From Bacillota bacterium (GTDB lineage: Bacteria > Bacillota > Clostridia > Acetivibrionales > DSM-1351): a stretch of DNA of 64,000 nt. Below are positions 25,102 through 34,179 of this stretch, one piece after another; position 1 is the stretch's first letter, and every line of letters begins with the position of its first letter. Made by a program: the position numbers and the translations under genes. Below the pieces are notes generated by a model. That model was given only the letters and a program-made list of their open reading frames with translations, did not search any database and was not told where the DNA came from. The stretch covers positions 5,216-69,215 of the forward strand of contig JAEWOH010000027.1 in assembly GCA_023460955.1 (NCBI GenBank). Reading direction: 5' to 3'.

Positions 25102-26349
25102 TTACAGTTCAAAATTCAAGTTTCTCTGGTCTTTCAAGAAAGCTTCCTTTCCCCACCTTTCTCTAAGAATATACGAAGTGCCTTTGTAATACTGTACTTC
25201 AGCAGCCAAAGGGTGACTCAGGAATAATACAGGGCTCTGACTGCTTCCATAGGCCCCCGACTTATCAATGGCAAGTATGTCCCCAGGTTCTGCCATCGGA
25301 AGCAAAACATTCTGTCCTATGAGGTCGGTAGGTGTGCAAAGGGGTCCAACTACATTCACCTGTTCCTCATTTTCTCTCTTGTTTAGTATGTGCATGGGGA
25401 AGTTATTACGAATGTATCTTCCCAGGAAAGCGGAAGACGCATGTTGATTGGAGCCGCCGTCGCAAACGAGATATTTCTTACCCTTGCATTCCTTCTTATA
25501 AAGAATTTTTGTCAGGTAGGTTCCGGCTTCAGCCATAAGAAATCTTCCGCTTTCAACAAATATCCTCGTCCCGGAAAGTTTCTCTCTGTATTCCTCCCAC
25601 ATCACAGAAAAATCCTTCTTGAAGGCGTTAATGTCCAGTGGAGTATCGTCTTTAAAATACGGGACTCCAAAACCACCTCCAAGATTTAAAAACTGAAGCT
25701 CAATATTGCACTTTTGTATTACCTCAAGTGCCAGCCTGATGATCTGCTCCATGCTGAGAACTATGTTATTTGCGTTAAGAGCCTGCGTTCCAGTATAGAT
25801 ATGTATTCCTATCACGTTGATGTTTGGCAGTTTTTCTATAATTTTGAGTGCCTCCTCAACCTTTAGCTGATCAATTCCAAACTGTGTAGGTACACCTGTC
25901 ATTTTTATACTTGAGCCTGCAATATCGAAATCCGGATTTATCCTGATGGATATATTTGCAGTTTTACCCTGTTGAATTGCAACTTCATTTATTATGACAG
26001 CTTCATCTACAGACTCAATATTTATACTATAAATGCCGGATGATATGGCAAACTCCAACTCCTCACGGGTTTTTCCGGGACTGGTGAATATTATGTCTTC
26101 GGGCCTGAAACCTGCTGACAGAGCTGTATGCAATTCTCCAGAGGATGCTACCTCGATACTGCTCCCCAAAGTTTTAAAAAGCTGGCATATGCCCAGAAGC
26201 GGATTTGCCTTCATGGAATAAAAAACTCCGAAAGTATCCGGGAGACTGTTTTTAAGTGTTTCATACTGAGAAATAATTCTGGCAGTATCATAAGCATAAA
26301 GTGGTGTGCCGTATTCTTCGGCAAGTAACTGCAGGGTTTTATCGTCCAT
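25102..26349 (-). CDS. PLP-dependent fold-type III decarboxylase (BtrK-like)
   Basis: A 415-residue alanine racemase/ornithine decarboxylase-fold enzyme. PLP Lys47 lies in FYSMKANPLLG. The glycine loop LNLGGGFGVPY, phosphate-binding ESGRFLMAEAG, catalytic Cys region GPLCTPTDLIG and KSGAYGSSQSP are all in place. It is close in pattern to diaminopimelate decarboxylase and to BtrK, which decarboxylates glutamyl-ACP to aminobutyryl-ACP. A BtrK-like role is favoured by the neighbouring ATP-grasp ligase and ACP; a free amino acid decarboxylase is the alternative. It starts within the end of the thioesterase gene (11-bp overlap). Confidence 0.85.
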   Translation of the reverse strand: MDDKTLQLLAEEYGTPLYAYDTARIISQYETLKNSLPDTFGVFYSMKANPLLGICQLFKTLGSSIEVASSGELHTALSAGFRPEDIIFTSPGKTREELEFAISSGIYSINIESVDEAVIINEVAIQQGKTANISIRINPDFDIAGSSIKMTGVPTQFGIDQLKVEEALKIIEKLPNINVIGIHIYTGTQALNANNIVLSMEQIIRLALEVIQKCNIELQFLNLGGGFGVPYFKDDTPLDINAFKKDFSVMWEEYREKLSGTRIFVESGRFLMAEAGTYLTKILYKKECKGKKYLVCDGGSNQHASSAFLGRYIRNNFPMHILNKRENEEQVNVVGPLCTPTDLIGQNVLLPMAEPGDILAIDKSGAYGSSQSPVLFLSHPLAAEVQYYKGTSYILRERWGKEAFLKDQRNLNFEL

Positions 26350-27064
26350 AAGCTCCCTCCTTTTTACAAAGTGTATCGTTAATTATCCTGGTTATATTTT
26401 CAGCATGCTCGTATAGATAAAAATGGCCCCCGTCAAAATAATAAAAGTTACATTCTTTTCCGCAATAAGCCTTCCACTTCTCCATATCGACGGGACTGGC
26501 CAGTTCATCATCATTACCTGCAAGAACTGATATATTAAAGTCAAATTTGTGTTTTAAATCACTGGGACTATAGGTTTCAAGCAGTTTATAGTCTGCCCTC
26601 AGGGTTTGAAGCGAAGCTCTCAGAAGTCCCTTTATTCTAGTAAGCTTCTCCGGGATTCCTCCAAGCTTTAAAGCTTCCCTTTCGAATTCGTCCTCGGGGA
26701 GGATATGTAGCATTCTATCCTCCTTTTTAACATTTGGAGGATATCTTCCAGAAAAAAATACATGTACCGGTAGCTTTATACCTTTCTCCTGAAGCCGGCA
26801 AATCAATTCATAGGCCAGAATACTTCCCATGCTGTGACCCCAAACGGCGTATTCGCTTTGGCTGCATTGTTCTTCTATCAAGCGGACAATATCATCTACT
26901 GCTTCTTTAAAGCTATCATAGTAAGGGATATTGTGCCTCCCTCCTCTTCCTGCCAGCTCAAAAGGATATAGTTTAATAGAGCTGTCCAGAAGATTATTCC
27001 ATCTGGTATATATGGCTGCAGAACCCCCGGCATAAGGCAGACAAATAAGCTTCATTCCGTTCAT
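26339..27064 (-). CDS. Type II thioesterase
   Basis: A 241-residue alpha/beta hydrolase of the GrsT type. The nucleophile elbow is WGHSMGS (Ser78), the acid lies in LAGNDDELASP, and the His in DGGHFYLYEH. The N-terminal LICLPYAGGSAAIYTRW is characteristic of this family. Type II thioesterases clear blocked carriers or release acyl groups from carrier proteins, which fits the two ACPs encoded nearby. Its start overlaps the preceding gene by 4 bp. Confidence 0.92.
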   Translation of the reverse strand: MNGMKLICLPYAGGSAAIYTRWNNLLDSSIKLYPFELAGRGGRHNIPYYDSFKEAVDDIVRLIEEQCSQSEYAVWGHSMGSILAYELICRLQEKGIKLPVHVFFSGRYPPNVKKEDRMLHILPEDEFEREALKLGGIPEKLTRIKGLLRASLQTLRADYKLLETYSPSDLKHKFDFNISVLAGNDDELASPVDMEKWKAYCGKECNFYYFDGGHFYLYEHAENITRIINDTLCKKEGAYGR

Positions 27065-28203
27065 ATTAATCCAACAGCCCCCAATTCTGGTACAGTGGAA
27101 CAGCGAATCAGCGTTTCAACTGCCCGGCTTTCACTTTCTCTTATATGTTCCAACTGACTACACAGATTTTCTATTGCGTTGATATTTTTTGTCATAGACA
27201 ATCTAAGAGACACATTAGATATGACCTCCCATTTTTTTGAAGACTCATTAAGATTTATAACAGCTTCATCTATAAGCCTTTCAGGTAGTTTCTCCTTTAA
27301 TTGCGTTAAAAAAATTCCAAATCTGGCTCTGCTTCTGGCAATTATTTTGAAAGCAGAATTATAGTAGTACCTGTACATCAGTAAGACTTCCTCCCCGGGG
27401 AGTTCCTTTTTTTTGTACAGGAGCTCCTTTCTAAAACTCTCAATAACGTTAAGCCCGCATTTGCAGCCAAGGATGTCTTTTTCACCAAGCATTCTTCTGC
27501 AGCTTTCTTCCAGTATGGACCTCCAACGTTGGTCATTATAAAAGAATTGAGGTTTTTTATTGATTTCCATCCACATATTTCTTATGGGTTTGGAGCCTGA
27601 GCCGACAGGGTTCTCTGAGGCTCTTCCCAACATAAACTCATTTAGCGGAATTCTTCCATCAAAATCACTGCCGGATAAACTGTATTTATCAAACAGCTCA
27701 ACATAGCCCTCTTCCTCGTTATAGCCCGTTACTACAACCGCATGGGCTCCATGTTCTTTTCCATATGCCCTGTGGTAGCTCATATAATACAGATCCACCA
27801 CAACCACCACCGGAATTTCACTATCAATCAATTGTTTTAATCTTTTATGGGCTGTTTCCTGATTATCCTCAAAATAATTACATATTCCGATTTTATCGTC
27901 AGGAATTTCTTTCGCCTCAACTTCCCTATTATTGCTGAAGCAGGACACCGCAGGTAAATAGGCATATCCGAGAGAGGTGTTTAATTCCTCTTCGGTGAAT
28001 TCAAAGGAGGGTGAGGATTTGTGCAGAAAGTTCATACCTATGTAACCTGTTTCAGCTTCAAACATAAACGAAAGATAATCTGCAAGAATCAGGTCCGGAT
28101 TTAAGCCTAAATGTGACACAACAGCCCCATAAGCGTTTTGAAAGCAGTCCGAGGTATGAGGAACAAAATATCGTGGAACGTCTTTAATTGAATGTTTTAA
28201 CAT
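27061..28203 (-). CDS. BtrH-like acyltransferase (copy A)
   Basis: About 380 residues. The start at 28203 was chosen because it aligns residue for residue with the paralog at 34180-35316 (MLKHSIKDVPRYF against MNKNLTKDVPRYF); a GTG 14 codons upstream has no site. The presumed nucleophile is Cys20 in SDCFQNAYGAV, and the His lies in EHGAHAVVVTGYNEEEG. LFDKY and GRASENP are shared with the paralog. The C-terminal half is helical (DUF4872-like). In butirosin, BtrH transfers the side chain from BtrI to ribostamycin; a similar amide-forming step is likely here. It overlaps the kinase gene by 20 bp and the thioesterase gene by 4 bp. Confidence 0.78.
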   Translation of the reverse strand: MLKHSIKDVPRYFVPHTSDCFQNAYGAVVSHLGLNPDLILADYLSFMFEAETGYIGMNFLHKSSPSFEFTEEELNTSLGYAYLPAVSCFSNNREVEAKEIPDDKIGICNYFEDNQETAHKRLKQLIDSEIPVVVVVDLYYMSYHRAYGKEHGAHAVVVTGYNEEEGYVELFDKYSLSGSDFDGRIPLNEFMLGRASENPVGSGSKPIRNMWMEINKKPQFFYNDQRWRSILEESCRRMLGEKDILGCKCGLNVIESFRKELLYKKKELPGEEVLLMYRYYYNSAFKIIARSRARFGIFLTQLKEKLPERLIDEAVINLNESSKKWEVISNVSLRLSMTKNINAIENLCSQLEHIRESESRAVETLIRCSTVPELGAVGLI

Positions 28204-28921
28204 ATTCCTGGGGCCCCCTTTTCCCGGAAATATATTCTTCTGCACGCTTTATTACAATTTCAGGATTATCTCTGATCCACATTATGTCAGCATCCTGTTT
28301 GATACCATGATTATTGAGCAAAAGTATATATTCCTTTCTTAATTTCATTAAATAAAACAAATCTTTATTTTTTATAATGCTGCTTTCTTTAATGACCTTG
28401 TTAGTATGAAATAACGTCTTGCCCCTTTTAAGTATCCTCTTATAACATTCTCTTGGGTTAACATCCTGGTAAAACACCAGGTGAGGTTTTATAATCCTTT
28501 TATATATTGCTCTTCCCAGCCGTCCGGAAGCTCCGTTTGCGCTATCTCTTGTTAGTCCGGTATAAATGTATCTGTCAGCTATCAAAATATCATTTTTCTT
28601 AAGTCCCGGACGGATTTTGAAAAAGTAATCAAGAATAAAGCTGAACCATTGAAAGAGGCTGTACAGTTCTGAATTGAGCAAGTTTATTGAGTTGATTTTA
28701 TATATGATTTTACGGATCAGCACATTTGAATTCCACTCAACCACACTTACTCTGTAGCCTTTACCAGCCAAATAGCTCCGCAGACTTTCAACGTTCTCAC
28801 TTTTCCCGCTGCCGCTGATTCCCTCAAATGTTATAAATAACCCCTTAGTGACAATGTTTTGAAAGTTTTCTTTCATAAAAGCCTCATATTGTGTAATCCC
28901 ACACTTTTTATTATTTTTCAT
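28184..28921 (-). CDS. Thymidylate-kinase-like P-loop kinase
   Basis: A 245-residue protein with Walker A FEGISGSGKSENV, an ADRYIYTGLTRDSANG segment equivalent to the DR(Y/F) motif of thymidylate kinases, and a basic lid region (RILKRGKTLFH). It is longer and more divergent than housekeeping Tmk, and it lies inside the biosynthetic operon, so a small-molecule kinase acting on the product or an intermediate is more likely than dTMP phosphorylation. The ATG at 28921 overlaps the previous stop (ATGA); an internal ATG at 28876 has a better GAGG and could be the true start. Confidence 0.7.
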   Translation of the reverse strand: MKNNKKCGITQYEAFMKENFQNIVTKGLFITFEGISGSGKSENVESLRSYLAGKGYRVSVVEWNSNVLIRKIIYKINSINLLNSELYSLFQWFSFILDYFFKIRPGLKKNDILIADRYIYTGLTRDSANGASGRLGRAIYKRIIKPHLVFYQDVNPRECYKRILKRGKTLFHTNKVIKESSIIKNKDLFYLMKLRKEYILLLNNHGIKQDADIMWIRDNPEIVIKRAEEYISGKRGPQEYVKTFN

Positions 28922-30243
28922 CGGCTTATCTCATCTAGAGATATTCCATTTCCAAGGTCTGCTATCTTTCTGTATCTGAAGCTTGACACTTCAATATCGA
29001 AGGGTGTCCTGAGCCAATATACCTTTTTTGAAACTCTTTCGGCTTCTCTGACCATGCCTCTCAGCAGCAACTGAGTTAATCCCCTTCCGCTGCCCGCAAT
29101 TATGCTGATATCGAACGTTTTTGCCGGAATAAAGGTACGGCAGCCGACGAATTCATGAATTTCGGCTTCAGGATTATTTTCCCGTGCTGCTTGTGCCATA
29201 ACAGGATCCTTTTCGATACCGGCTGCACTTTTGCATACTTTAACAAGATAGCCTTCCTGGCAGCCGAAAACTATGTTTCGAGCTCCCGATACTTCTTTTG
29301 AAAGTATTTCGGCACCTTGCGGAGTGAGCAGCTCGGAATATTTCGGGAGATTGGAAAGTTGACTTTTGAGTAACATATAGTCTTCATAATCCTGGTTAAA
29401 CCTCAGAGAACCGCTGACAATGAATAATTCAACATCTGTGTTGGGATTCTTTTGATAAAAACGTCGTTTGTTGCAATTATTGCTGATTTGATTTATATAG
29501 TTCTCACGCCCATGAGGATAATGGATTCCTGAGGCTTGTCGGGAAAGTTCAAACACCGCACCTGCCTTAAACAATCTGTAAGCACAATCCACATCTTCTA
29601 CACCCCAGGTCACATATTCCTCATCAAAGCATCCGGCTTCAAACATTATAGACTTTTCCACCGATACGTTAGTGGTCCAGAAAAGGGCCCAAGGAGCAGG
29701 CAATCTTTTAATATCATCACTGACTACCACATACACATCATTTCTGTTATCCGGGTATTCTTTTGCTTTCTCAAGTTCTTTGAGAGTGGTGTCCGGGTCA
29801 TTGAAATTAACAATGGGCGGAATGCTGTCCGGAGTGTAATACTCAGGATCGTAACCAAAAACATACCCTATTACTGCTTTTCTTACCGGGGAGGAAGAAA
29901 TATTATCATAGTCCCCCACATGAGCAGAGTAATGGGAACTTACAAACCATTTCCCCACAACCATACCTGAATCCAGAAAAATAAGCACCTCTCCCTTTGC
30001 TCGCCTGATTCCTTCATTTCGGGCAAGAGCAACACGGAAGCCTTTATCTTCCTGAAAGTAATAAACAATGTTCATCTTTTGGCTAAAGCTTTCGACAACC
30101 TGGCGGGTATCATCTCTGGAACCGTCATCAATTACAATGACTTCATAATTGTCAATTCCAATATCCTGTCCCACCAGTGAATTAAGAGTCAACTCAAGAA
30201 TTTTACTGCGGTTGTATGTAGGAATAATTACAGAAGCTTTCAT
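28918..30243 (-). CDS. GT2 glycosyltransferase with C-terminal Rossmann-like domain
   Basis: A 441-residue protein; the ATG at 30243 follows GAGGTG. Residues 1-280 are a GT-A fold: ASVIIPTYNRSKIL, VIVIDDGSRDDT, EVLIFLDSGMV in place of the usual DxD strand, and the acceptor-side WGVEDVDCAYRLFKAGA typical of galactosyltransferase-like C-terminal modules. From about residue 315 a second domain reads ARNIVFGCQEGYLVKVC, AAGIEKDPVMAQAA, FDISIIAGSGRGL, a pattern like a Rossmann methyltransferase with a weak glycine motif. It probably glycosylates an intermediate. The second domain's activity is uncertain. Confidence 0.78.
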   Translation of the reverse strand: MKASVIIPTYNRSKILELTLNSLVGQDIGIDNYEVIVIDDGSRDDTRQVVESFSQKMNIVYYFQEDKGFRVALARNEGIRRAKGEVLIFLDSGMVVGKWFVSSHYSAHVGDYDNISSSPVRKAVIGYVFGYDPEYYTPDSIPPIVNFNDPDTTLKELEKAKEYPDNRNDVYVVVSDDIKRLPAPWALFWTTNVSVEKSIMFEAGCFDEEYVTWGVEDVDCAYRLFKAGAVFELSRQASGIHYPHGRENYINQISNNCNKRRFYQKNPNTDVELFIVSGSLRFNQDYEDYMLLKSQLSNLPKYSELLTPQGAEILSKEVSGARNIVFGCQEGYLVKVCKSAAGIEKDPVMAQAARENNPEAEIHEFVGCRTFIPAKTFDISIIAGSGRGLTQLLLRGMVREAERVSKKVYWLRTPFDIEVSSFRYRKIADLGNGISLDEISR

Positions 30244-30296
30244 ATAGCACCTCATTTTCAAAATAATAAAATGTTATAGCATTACACCAAAAACTC

Positions 30297-31412
30297 TTAC
30301 TTGAGTAAATTATTTCTGTGCATATAACCATCAATGTAGTCGGCAGCTGTTTCTCTTCCCTCCAAAAGATTTATGTGCAGCTGTCTTAATAAATCCATAG
30401 AAAAATTATCCGTCTCCCATTGGTTATAAGTTATACCAAAACCAAGCCGCTCCCACAGCAGGAGATTCTTTTCTTCATGTTCTCCCACCGGTTCCAACAT
30501 AATTATGGGGGTTCCAGAAGCCAGGGAATCAATCAGGGTCCCGGCACCGGTCTTCCCGATGATTGCCCTGGCATTCTGAGTTACAGCAAAGAGGTTATGG
30601 TAGTTGTCTTTAATTTCAAAAATCGGCTTTTCGGGATATTTGATTTCTCCAAAGGGCGGAAAGCCGAAGCAGCTCTTTTCTCTTTTATTCCACGCACGCC
30701 ATGAAGGGTCAATCATAAAATACCTGTCTCCGTCAACTCTATTGGAGGCTTCCTCCATATCATGTACCACAATATCGAGTTTAAGACCCCTTTTATGCAG
30801 TTCCGGTATTTTATCCATATACGTACCAATGCCCCAACCACCTCCGTGTAAAAGAAATCTTTCAGGTCTTTTATCGAAGGGAATAGGAGAAGTACTTGAG
30901 ACAGGCAGCTGATACTGAATTTTACTGTTCTGATAATCAAACATCCACTTTTCATGGTAGTTTCGGTTATATTCCGGTTTATGGTGCCTTAAGTTTTTCC
31001 AGGAAGGGGGCAGCTCACAGTCTATGTATAGTATTTCAGCGTTCAGAGTGTTCGGTGCAATCCTTGAACGGTACTCGTCCAGTACATACACCCAATGCCC
31101 CGAAAGGATGATGAAGTCCTGTCTATTATCCTGCACCCAGCTATCCAGTAAAGCCCTTACTAAATCGGGCTCAATACTTTTACTCATATCCACTGACATT
31201 TTTCCTGATATTTTTGCATAAGAAAAGTTTTTGTGGGAGGCTTTGCTGCTTTTAATAATACTTTCCCTGTTATCCCGGGAAATAAGATTCTCAAAAATAA
31301 GCACCTCGGCTCTAACGCCTTTCTCACTAAAACGCCTTTCTGCGAGGAGGCAGGGAATATAAAGCCCCAATCCAAAGCCCGATCCCAGTATTGTTACTGT
31401 TCTTCCACCCAT
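30297..31412 (-). CDS. GT-B fold glycosyltransferase
   Basis: A 371-residue protein with two Rossmann-like halves. The first opens with TILGSGFGLGLYIPCLL. The second carries the donor-site signature ARAIIGKTGAGTLIDSLASG and PIIMLEPVGEHEEKN, like UDP-glycosyltransferases and MurG-type enzymes. It lies between the nucleotidyltransferase and GT2 genes. No sugar-modifying genes are present, so a common NDP-sugar (for example GlcNAc or glucose) is the likely donor; this is inference. Confidence 0.75.
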   Translation of the reverse strand: MGGRTVTILGSGFGLGLYIPCLLAERRFSEKGVRAEVLIFENLISRDNRESIIKSSKASHKNFSYAKISGKMSVDMSKSIEPDLVRALLDSWVQDNRQDFIILSGHWVYVLDEYRSRIAPNTLNAEILYIDCELPPSWKNLRHHKPEYNRNYHEKWMFDYQNSKIQYQLPVSSTSPIPFDKRPERFLLHGGGWGIGTYMDKIPELHKRGLKLDIVVHDMEEASNRVDGDRYFMIDPSWRAWNKREKSCFGFPPFGEIKYPEKPIFEIKDNYHNLFAVTQNARAIIGKTGAGTLIDSLASGTPIIMLEPVGEHEEKNLLLWERLGFGITYNQWETDNFSMDLLRQLHINLLEGRETAADYIDGYMHRNNLLK

Positions 31413-31449
31413 TGTGTCAGCTCCTTAAACCGGATATTAAAAACATTTC

Positions 31450-32595
31450 TTATCCTAATTTTGCATCAAGAAATCTATTCATGCCTTTGGCCTTGCTTTT
31501 ATCTATACTAAGGAGTCTGCTAGTATCAAATAACCTTGTGAAAAAGTCAAACTCCCAGGTACAGGGTTCTTCATTTTCAATGGCGTACTGATCAAGATAA
31601 TCCAAGCTGTCTGGTTTGAAGCTGTTTTTTACGAATTCGGGAACAATTTCTCCAAACATTAGCTCTATATAATGGAAGTTATAATAGAGTACTTTTTCAA
31701 GCTTATATTCCTTTACTCTGCTGACAAGTAAGTTCCAGTCTATCTTTTCGTTGAATTTCTTGATGTACATATATAAATCAACAAACTTGTACATCTTCAT
31801 ATCCTGAAGGCTGTGAATCCATATCATCAGACAAGCCTCCTTAAAAAGATGGCAGCTTAACTGAATTATATTATCTATGTAATCCAGCATGTAACCCTTG
31901 GTGTTATTGATTTCAACCGGGATGGCACGCTTGATAAGGTCCTGTGTCGGTACCTTGTAGGGACAATTGCCCTTCCAGAGAATATCATGGTTTACATCCA
32001 CTTCAATTAGCTTTGCAAACTTATTATCGCTAAGCTTCAGGAACTGATGAATTTCATGGGTTGCCATCTGGTGAAGAACTTTCTGTTTTCTGGATACTTC
32101 CACTATCACATCATTTTCTTCATCATAGTTACCCTGAATGTAGCCCAGACTTTCCAGAACCTTTACCACCTGAGACACATCCTCAAGCTGCATAAGCATA
32201 TCAAGGTCATTGAATACTCTTGCTTCTATGGTTGGATAAACTATACTGGCCAGAAGGTTTCCCTTCAGAACAGGAACCACAAGATTATTTTCTTTAAAGC
32301 CCTTTAATATTTCACCCAGCTTTTCAAGATAGCAGCTGTTTCTTTCACCCATTACAGTCCATTGGGTGTCCATAAGCCTTCTCAACTCTTTTTCAAGAGG
32401 ATCAAAGAGATTAAATTTTTTAAGATTATACCTGAACATATTCAAGGTTCGATGTGTGAGCATTTGGTATATAACTTCGGCCCACTCAATATTGCCTTGA
32501 AGTATTTCTTTCAGTTTTACTCCTTGTGCTTCATCCATGTCTACTGCTGTCATAAGTACCAGCTGGCGTTCTTTTGAAATCTCGTTCCTGTTCAT
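31450..32595 (-). CDS. Nucleotidyltransferase family protein (PF14907-like)
   Basis: A 381-residue protein resembling the uncharacterised NTP_transf_5 family. The key segment VPVLKGNLLASIVYP...FNDLDMLMQ, near residues 95-125, holds the paired acidic residues of the nucleotidyltransferase fold (DLDML), and helical regions follow. Such proteins occur in peptide, lasso-peptide and amino-sugar clusters, but their substrates are mostly unknown. It overlaps the AMP-forming ligase gene by 4 bp (ATGA), so the two products are likely made together. Adenylation or nucleotidylation of the product, or of a sugar, is possible. Confidence 0.7.
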   Translation of the reverse strand: MNRNEISKERQLVLMTAVDMDEAQGVKLKEILQGNIEWAEVIYQMLTHRTLNMFRYNLKKFNLFDPLEKELRRLMDTQWTVMGERNSCYLEKLGEILKGFKENNLVVPVLKGNLLASIVYPTIEARVFNDLDMLMQLEDVSQVVKVLESLGYIQGNYDEENDVIVEVSRKQKVLHQMATHEIHQFLKLSDNKFAKLIEVDVNHDILWKGNCPYKVPTQDLIKRAIPVEINNTKGYMLDYIDNIIQLSCHLFKEACLMIWIHSLQDMKMYKFVDLYMYIKKFNEKIDWNLLVSRVKEYKLEKVLYYNFHYIELMFGEIVPEFVKNSFKPDSLDYLDQYAIENEEPCTWEFDFFTRLFDTSRLLSIDKSKAKGMNRFLDAKLG

Positions 32596-34127
32596 AACTT
32601 AGCCTCCCGTTTTGTTATTAAGCTACTGTAAAGTGCTCTTATGTCACCTTTACTGATTTTTCCGATAGCATTCCTGGGTATTTCATCAATAATATGTATT
32701 TCCTTCGGAACCTTTTTGTCTTCAAGCTCGGTAACGCACCATTTGTAAATATCCTTGACCTCAGCTCTGCTGTTTTCCTTTAAAACTACCATTGCTACAA
32801 TTTTTTGTCCCAATCTCTCATCATCGACACCTATTACAGCAGCTTCCTTTACTTCGGGGTTTTCCAACAGTACTTCCTCAATATCAATTGGATAGGCTCT
32901 GCTGCCGCCCTGCATTATCATGTCATCGTTTCTGCTCAATACAAAGAACCGGCCCTCTTCATCCTTGTAACCTATGTCCCTTACTCTCAGACCTTTTTCA
33001 GTCAGAGCTTCTTCAGAAATCTGGGCTGCCTTGTAATAACCGTACATCATATAATCACTCAGAATGTAAACTTCTCCGGTCTCTCCGACGGCAGCTTCTG
33101 TCCCGTCCTCTTTATAAATTTTTATTTCACAGCCTCTCATAGGCTTTCCTATGACACAGGGCAGCGTCACAACGTCCTCATGTTCGCCGAAGGTTACTCT
33201 TGCAGAGGCCTCTGAAGTTCCGTAAGCATTGTACAGTTTCACTGAGGGAAAAGCCTGAGCAGCCCGCTGGTATATTGTAAGCGGATTCACCATTCCTCCG
33301 ATCAGAACTCTTTTTAGTGAACTCAGGTCATAGTTTTTAAACTGTGAATATTCAAGAGTCTGCAGTAACATGGTCCTGACTATATAGAAATTGGTTGCTC
33401 TGTGCTCCTGAATAGCCTTAAGGAATATTGCAGGATGGAAAACGTTATTAAGAAGTATTATTCCTCCTCCACGGCTTATCGCCATTAAAACGTCTCCTGA
33501 AATAGGGCTTGCCTGAGCCAGGGATCTTGGAATAATAGTTCGCTCTTCAGATGTGAAGCCAAGATGTTCGGCAACTGCTAACGCGTTACCGGTAATAGCC
33601 GAGTTTGACAATACTATTCCTTTCGGTCGTGAAGTAGAGCCGGATGTAAAACATATACCGAAGGTATCTTCCGGGATCTCAGGCAATTCCCTAATACTTT
33701 TGTTTTTATATTGATGAGTGGTAAAGGAACCATCATCCTTTAAAACTAAAACCACTCTGATATTTAAGTTATCTATTGCATCGCTTATTGCGCTAAAGCC
33801 CTTTTCATCTGTAATTAACAATTCAACATCCGTATAATTTATCAGTTCTGATAATGTATTTCCTCTGAACTGGTAGGATAATGAAACAAATACCTTATTA
33901 AGCCGGTTCAACGCCAACATTCCTGTTATAAACTCAGTGCAGTTGGGAAGATAAACCCCGCCGATTCTGAAGTCCCACTGTTCCAGCAGATTGCTTAAAT
34001 CTACAACCTTAAGATATATATCACGATAAGTAAAATTATTGTTGTTGTATATCAGTAACGTATTATTTAAGTACTTTTCACAGCTTTCAACAAAAAGGCT
34101 CCAGGGTGAGTACTCACTGTTTACCAT
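32592..34127 (-). CDS. AMP-forming acyl ligase (stand-alone adenylation enzyme)
   Basis: About 511 residues; the ATG at 34127 follows GGGAG by eight bases. The P-loop is CFTSGSTSRPKGIVLS. Other adenylate-forming motifs are YNAYGTSEASARV, VRDIGYKDEEGRFFVLSRNDD and MIMQGGSRAYPIDIEE, with the catalytic Lys in RNAIGKISKGD. It is a single-domain acyl- or aryl-CoA/ACP synthetase, not an NRPS module. It lies two genes after ACP 2, with a BtrH-like gene between, so it probably activates a carboxylic acid and loads it on ACP 2. The acid cannot be predicted by eye. Confidence 0.85.
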   Translation of the reverse strand: MVNSEYSPWSLFVESCEKYLNNTLLIYNNNNFTYRDIYLKVVDLSNLLEQWDFRIGGVYLPNCTEFITGMLALNRLNKVFVSLSYQFRGNTLSELINYTDVELLITDEKGFSAISDAIDNLNIRVVLVLKDDGSFTTHQYKNKSIRELPEIPEDTFGICFTSGSTSRPKGIVLSNSAITGNALAVAEHLGFTSEERTIIPRSLAQASPISGDVLMAISRGGGIILLNNVFHPAIFLKAIQEHRATNFYIVRTMLLQTLEYSQFKNYDLSSLKRVLIGGMVNPLTIYQRAAQAFPSVKLYNAYGTSEASARVTFGEHEDVVTLPCVIGKPMRGCEIKIYKEDGTEAAVGETGEVYILSDYMMYGYYKAAQISEEALTEKGLRVRDIGYKDEEGRFFVLSRNDDMIMQGGSRAYPIDIEEVLLENPEVKEAAVIGVDDERLGQKIVAMVVLKENSRAEVKDIYKWCVTELEDKKVPKEIHIIDEIPRNAIGKISKGDIRALYSSLITKREAKL

Positions 34128-34179
34128 TTTTATCACTCCCTTATTTTGTCATTTAAATAAAGTCAAGCTCATAGAGGTT

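Noticed and set aside
28184..28921. Housekeeping thymidylate kinase (tmk)
   Set aside because: It is divergent, longer than usual and buried in a specialised operon with overlapping neighbours; a metabolite kinase is more likely.
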